Of a stretch of 64,000 nt of DNA, positions 61,311 to 64,000 are shown piece after piece. The notes below the pieces were generated by a model that did not search any database, had not been told where the DNA came from, and was given only the letters and a program-made list of their open reading frames with translations. Every line of letters starts with the position of its first letter. Position 1 is the stretch's first letter. Source of the DNA: UKL13-2 sp038206765 (GTDB lineage: Bacteria > Pseudomonadota > Gammaproteobacteria > Burkholderiales > Usitatibacteraceae); NCBI GenBank assembly GCA_038206765.1, contig JBBRAM010000006.1:62001-126000 (forward strand). Reading direction: 5' to 3'. Made by a program: the position numbers and the translations under genes.

Positions 61311-62507
61311 TCATCGAATCATCGGGCCTTTTGAGCGCATTGAATGCTCAATGCCAACCGAGCCGTCGACGCCAGTAACGCGATCGACGCCAGCAATGCC
61401 GTCAATGCCATCCATCTCGCGCCGGATAAACTCATGAAAATGCACCAATCCATCTTCCATCGGGCTTTGATACGGCCCTTGCTCGTCGCGACCTTCACGC
61501 CACAACAACTTGCGGCCGTCGTTCATGCGCTGGCAAATTTCCTCGTCTTCGACTGCCGTTTCGTCATACGCTTTTTGATTTGAAATGATGAATTCGGGCT
61601 CGAAATGTTGGATTTCGTCCGGATAATAAAATTCGACAATATTGGTACAAGCCTCGGGGCCGCGCGGCACTATCGTTGAAATCACCAAGACGTGTGGATA
61701 CCACTCGACCATGATATTCGGGTAGTAAGTCAGCCAAATCGCGCCCTGTTTTGGCACTTCGCCACCGCGAAAATTCAACACTGATTCATGCCACGCTTTG
61801 TAAACCGCCGAGCCGGGTTTTTGCAGCCCCTTGTGCACACCGACGGTTTGCACGCTGTACCAATCGCCAAATTCCCATTCAAGATTTTCGCAATCGACAA
61901 ACTGCCCCAACCCGGGATGAAACGGCCCGACGTGGTAATCCTCCAGATAGACCTCAATAAAGGTTTTCCAGTTGAAGTTGTATTCGGTAACTTCGACTTT
62001 ATTTAGCGCGTAATGTGAAAAGTCCAAGTCTTTGGCACAACCGAGTTTCGCCAAATCACCAGCGATATCCCGTTGGCCTTGGAACAACATGCCATTCCAT
62101 TGTTGCAATTTTTTTTGCGGTAAATTGAGGCACGGCTGCTCGGCGAAATGCGGCGCACCCAGCAATTGGCCTGCGCCATCGTATGTCCAGCGGTGTAGCG
62201 GGCAAACGATATTTCCGCTCGGAAGCGTGCCAGAGCCTCTAAGCATCACTGCTTGGCGGTGGCGGCAGACATTCGAGACGAGATCGATTCCTGATGGATT
62301 ATTGACGAGCGACCAAGCGCCGTCGGTCATTTCCAGCACGCGGTAATCATTCTGATTCGGCACCATCAACGAATGGCCGACGTAGCCGGGCCCGCGCTTG
62401 AAGAAAACTTCAAGCTCGCGTTGGAAAATGGCGTTATCAAAGTACCAGCTCACGGGGGGCTGGGTTGCGACGGGTTGGAGTTCCCGAGGCCCTAGCAGTT
62501 TGGACAT
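61311..62507 (-). CDS. Rieske non-haem iron oxygenase, alpha subunit type
   Basis: 398 aa. Start ATG 62507 (MSKLLGPREL) has a strong GGAGGTAAGG ribosome site; the extra 50 codons upstream are non-conserved. Rieske 2Fe-2S ligands Cys81, His83, Cys102, His105 and mononuclear iron site EDYHVGPFHPG (His192, His197) are intact. No beta subunit or reductase gene is nearby. The last 30 residues are an odd Gly/Ile/Val/Asp repeat (GIDGIAGVDRVTGVDGSVG). It is next to xseB-ispA, a position this protein often has in betaproteobacteria; substrate unknown. Confidence 0.94.
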   Translation of the reverse strand: MSKLLGPRELQPVATQPPVSWYFDNAIFQRELEVFFKRGPGYVGHSLMVPNQNDYRVLEMTDGAWSLVNNPSGIDLVSNVCRHRQAVMLRGSGTLPSGNIVCPLHRWTYDGAGQLLGAPHFAEQPCLNLPQKKLQQWNGMLFQGQRDIAGDLAKLGCAKDLDFSHYALNKVEVTEYNFNWKTFIEVYLEDYHVGPFHPGLGQFVDCENLEWEFGDWYSVQTVGVHKGLQKPGSAVYKAWHESVLNFRGGEVPKQGAIWLTYYPNIMVEWYPHVLVISTIVPRGPEACTNIVEFYYPDEIQHFEPEFIISNQKAYDETAVEDEEICQRMNDGRKLLWREGRDEQGPYQSPMEDGLVHFHEFIRREMDGIDGIAGVDRVTGVDGSVGIEHSMRSKGPMIR

Positions 62508-62897
62508 AGTCCTTACCTCCAATTTCCCGACCGTTTTTACGTTGCTAAAAACGCAACAAAACACAAAACGTCGAGACACCAAAGTAAAAACAACACCTGG
62601 GCGATCGAGAAAACTAGCTTTTAACTCTGCCGTCTCCGTCCCGTAAAAATGTGTCAAATGCGGCTATGTTTTAACGAATCCGTGCACCAACTTCATGCTC
62701 GTTTTTGTTCCGCATCGACACCCGAAATGGAGCAGGGATTCTGCCCCACGGGGGGTGAAAAGGCAAGGTATTTCACTCATTTTCATCACCTTCTTGCCCT
62801 ACGTCGTCATCCTATGAGCCATGCCGGGCGCATAGACTGAGGGGGCCAGATTACGCTATCATCCCCTATTGCATTTTTGACTGAAAACAGCCCTCCA
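62508..62897. other. Divergent intergenic region Rieske gene / xseB
   Basis: 390 bp. The left end has a GTTGC/GCAAC hairpin (near 62539-62558) in the Rieske leader. Further right is a C/G-rich stretch (CCCCACGGGGGGTG) and, near 62850-62860, TATCAT as a possible -10 for xseB. Nothing else stands out. Confidence 0.4.
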
Positions 62898-63137
62898 ATG
62901 GCAAAAGCCCCATCTGAGCATAAAGAACCAAAGGAACCCAAGAATTTCGAAGCCGCGATGGCCGAAATGGAAGCGCTCGTCGAAAAAATGGAGACTGGAG
63001 ATTTAGCGCTCGAAGAATCGCTGGCTGCCTACCAACGTGGCGCGGAACTCCTCAAATACTGCGAACGGGTATTGGCCGACGCCCAGCAACGCGTTCAAGT
63101 TCTTGAGAGCGACGGCTTAAAAGAATTCAAAGCCTAG
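62898..63137 (+). CDS. xseB: Exodeoxyribonuclease VII small subunit
   Basis: 79 aa. NFEAAMAEMEALVEKMETGDLALEESLAAYQRG and the following LLKYCERVLADAQQRVQVL are the whole XseB domain; it binds XseA, which is not in this window. I prefer ATG 62898 (MAKAPSEHKEP) to the TTG at 62877. ispA begins 43 bp later. Confidence 0.95.
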   Translation: MAKAPSEHKEPKEPKNFEAAMAEMEALVEKMETGDLALEESLAAYQRGAELLKYCERVLADAQQRVQVLESDGLKEFKA

Positions 63138-63180
63138 CCACACGCTGCGCAAAAGGCAACCAACCCGATGAAACCCCAAC

Positions 63181-64000
63181 ATGTCTGATTTTCAAGAGTG
63201 GGCACGCCATGTGGCGGGCGTAACCGAGCAAACCCTCGCGGAGCTTTTACCGCCAGCCGGTTCCAATCCGCAGCGCCTGCACGATGCGATGCGCTATTCC
63301 ACGTTGGGTGGCGGCAAGCGGGTACGGCCGATGTTGGCATTTGCAGCCGGTTTGGTAACCAATGCCGATATTGAGCGCGTCAAAATTGTCTCGTCAGCCG
63401 TCGAAATGATCCACGCTTATTCGCTGATTCACGATGATTTGCCCTGTATGGACAATGATGTGCTGCGTCGCGGGCGGCCAACCTGCCATATCGAATTTGA
63501 TGAAGCAACGGCGTTATTGGCTGGAGACGCCCTACAGGCCTTGGCTTTTGAGCTAGTAAGCACTCATAAATTAGCTGACGCCTCGGCCGTACAACTTGAA
63601 ATGATTCAATTGTTCACGCGCGCTTGTGGCTCGCACGGCATGGCAGGTGGGCAGGCGATTGATTTGGCGAATGTTGGTTTGGCGCAGTCCATTACGCTGC
63701 CAGAACTCGAATTCATGCATATGCAAAAAACCGGTGCGCTGATCCGCGCGGCGGTGATGTTGGGTGCAAGGTGTGGCGCAGGCCGTGGCAAAGCCGGTGG
63801 CACAATTGGCGGCAAAGAAGTCGAACCCGACACGCTTGCTCACCTTGACAGCTACGCCAAATGTGTCGGCTTGGCTTTTCAGGTAGTAGACGACGTGCTC
63901 GATTGCGAGTCTAATACGGAGAAATTAGGGAAAACTGTCGGCAAAGACCAAGACGCGAACAAGCCGACCTATGTAAGTTTGATGGGTTTAAATCCTGCCA
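63181..64000 (+). CDS. ispA: Farnesyl diphosphate synthase (partial, C-terminus beyond window edge)
   Basis: Makes farnesyl diphosphate from IPP and DMAPP/GPP. 273 codons are visible from ATG 63181. LGGGKRVRPMLAFAAG binds IPP, YSLIHDDLPCMDNDVLRRGRPT carries the first Asp-rich motif (split here as HDDLPCMDND), GDALQALAFE follows, and FQVVDDVLDCE is the second motif; the protein should end about 25 residues past the window. It supplies the isoprenoid for the quinone pathway of ubiA among others. Confidence 0.95.
   Translation, partial: MSDFQEWARHVAGVTEQTLAELLPPAGSNPQRLHDAMRYSTLGGGKRVRPMLAFAAGLVTNADIERVKIVSSAVEMIHAYSLIHDDLPCMDNDVLRRGRPTCHIEFDEATALLAGDALQALAFELVSTHKLADASAVQLEMIQLFTRACGSHGMAGGQAIDLANVGLAQSITLPELEFMHMQKTGALIRAAVMLGARCGAGRGKAGGTIGGKEVEPDTLAHLDSYAKCVGLAFQVVDDVLDCESNTEKLGKTVGKDQDANKPTYVSLMGLNPA

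Overview
The window looks like a contiguous piece of a betaproteobacterial chromosome. Diagnostic gene orders are dusB-fis-purH-purD-hemF; a protein kinase/PP2C pair next to rph and divergent from yicC-gmk-rpoZ-spoT-ridA-recG-ubiC-ubiA; miaB-phoH-(x)-ybeY; kup-rfaE2-FAD oxidase; zapB-like/zapA/6S RNA/EVE/TSUP; and Rieske oxygenase-xseB-ispA. UbiC/UbiA, aerobic HemF and TonB uptake point to a Gram-negative organism that respires with ubiquinone. Genus cannot be fixed from the sequence alone. I see no insertion sequence, prophage, integron or CRISPR array.

Layout. 1-4.7 kb: a DUF429 protein cut by the window edge, divergent from a fused two-subunit 5-oxoprolinase/hydantoinase. 4.9-10.4 kb: dusB-fis-purH, then purD and hemF. 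10.5-15.0 kb: a lone exported protein on the minus strand and a tight plus-strand operon holding the two 'rSAM/selenodomain-associated' transferases, a DUF3047 protein and the flavoprotein family otherwise found fused to SelD. 15.1-18.0 kb (minus): rph, PP2C phosphatase, Ser/Thr kinase. 18.5-26.9 kb (plus): yicC, gmk, rpoZ, spoT, ridA, recG, ubiC, ubiA. 27-33.3 kb: an envelope block with a cyclophilin fused to FG-GAP repeats, a TlpA-like thioredoxin, a beta-propeller lipoprotein with 14-bp repeats upstream, DUF302 and DUF885 proteins. 33.3-40.0 kb (minus): miaB-phoH, a large SPFH protein, a threonine aldolase-like enzyme and ybeY, then tRNA-Met(CAU) just beyond miaB. 40.7-46.3 kb: kup, rfaE2, an FAD-linked oxidase, a GNAT, folB, plsY. 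46.5-50.3 kb: a probable Pho box, a TonB-dependent receptor and a lipoprotein-like metallophosphoesterase. 50.4-64 kb: PAS-GGDEF-EAL protein, zapB-like/zapA, 6S RNA, EVE, TSUP, two convergent S9 peptidases sharing a terminator, rhodanese-type sulfurtransferase, DMT transporter, Rieske oxygenase, xseB and the start of ispA.

Most of the window is housekeeping. The parts that look least described are: the four-gene selenodomain-associated operon (11.7-15.0 kb), which lacks both the radical SAM enzyme and SelD; the TonB receptor/phosphoesterase pair behind a three-repeat Pho-box-like element (46.5-50.3 kb); the cyclophilin/FG-GAP fusion (27.1-28.8 kb); and the SPFH protein with an internal three-fold motif inserted into the phoH-ybeY operon (35.1-37.1 kb). 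All functional calls come from reading the sequence; no database search was run.
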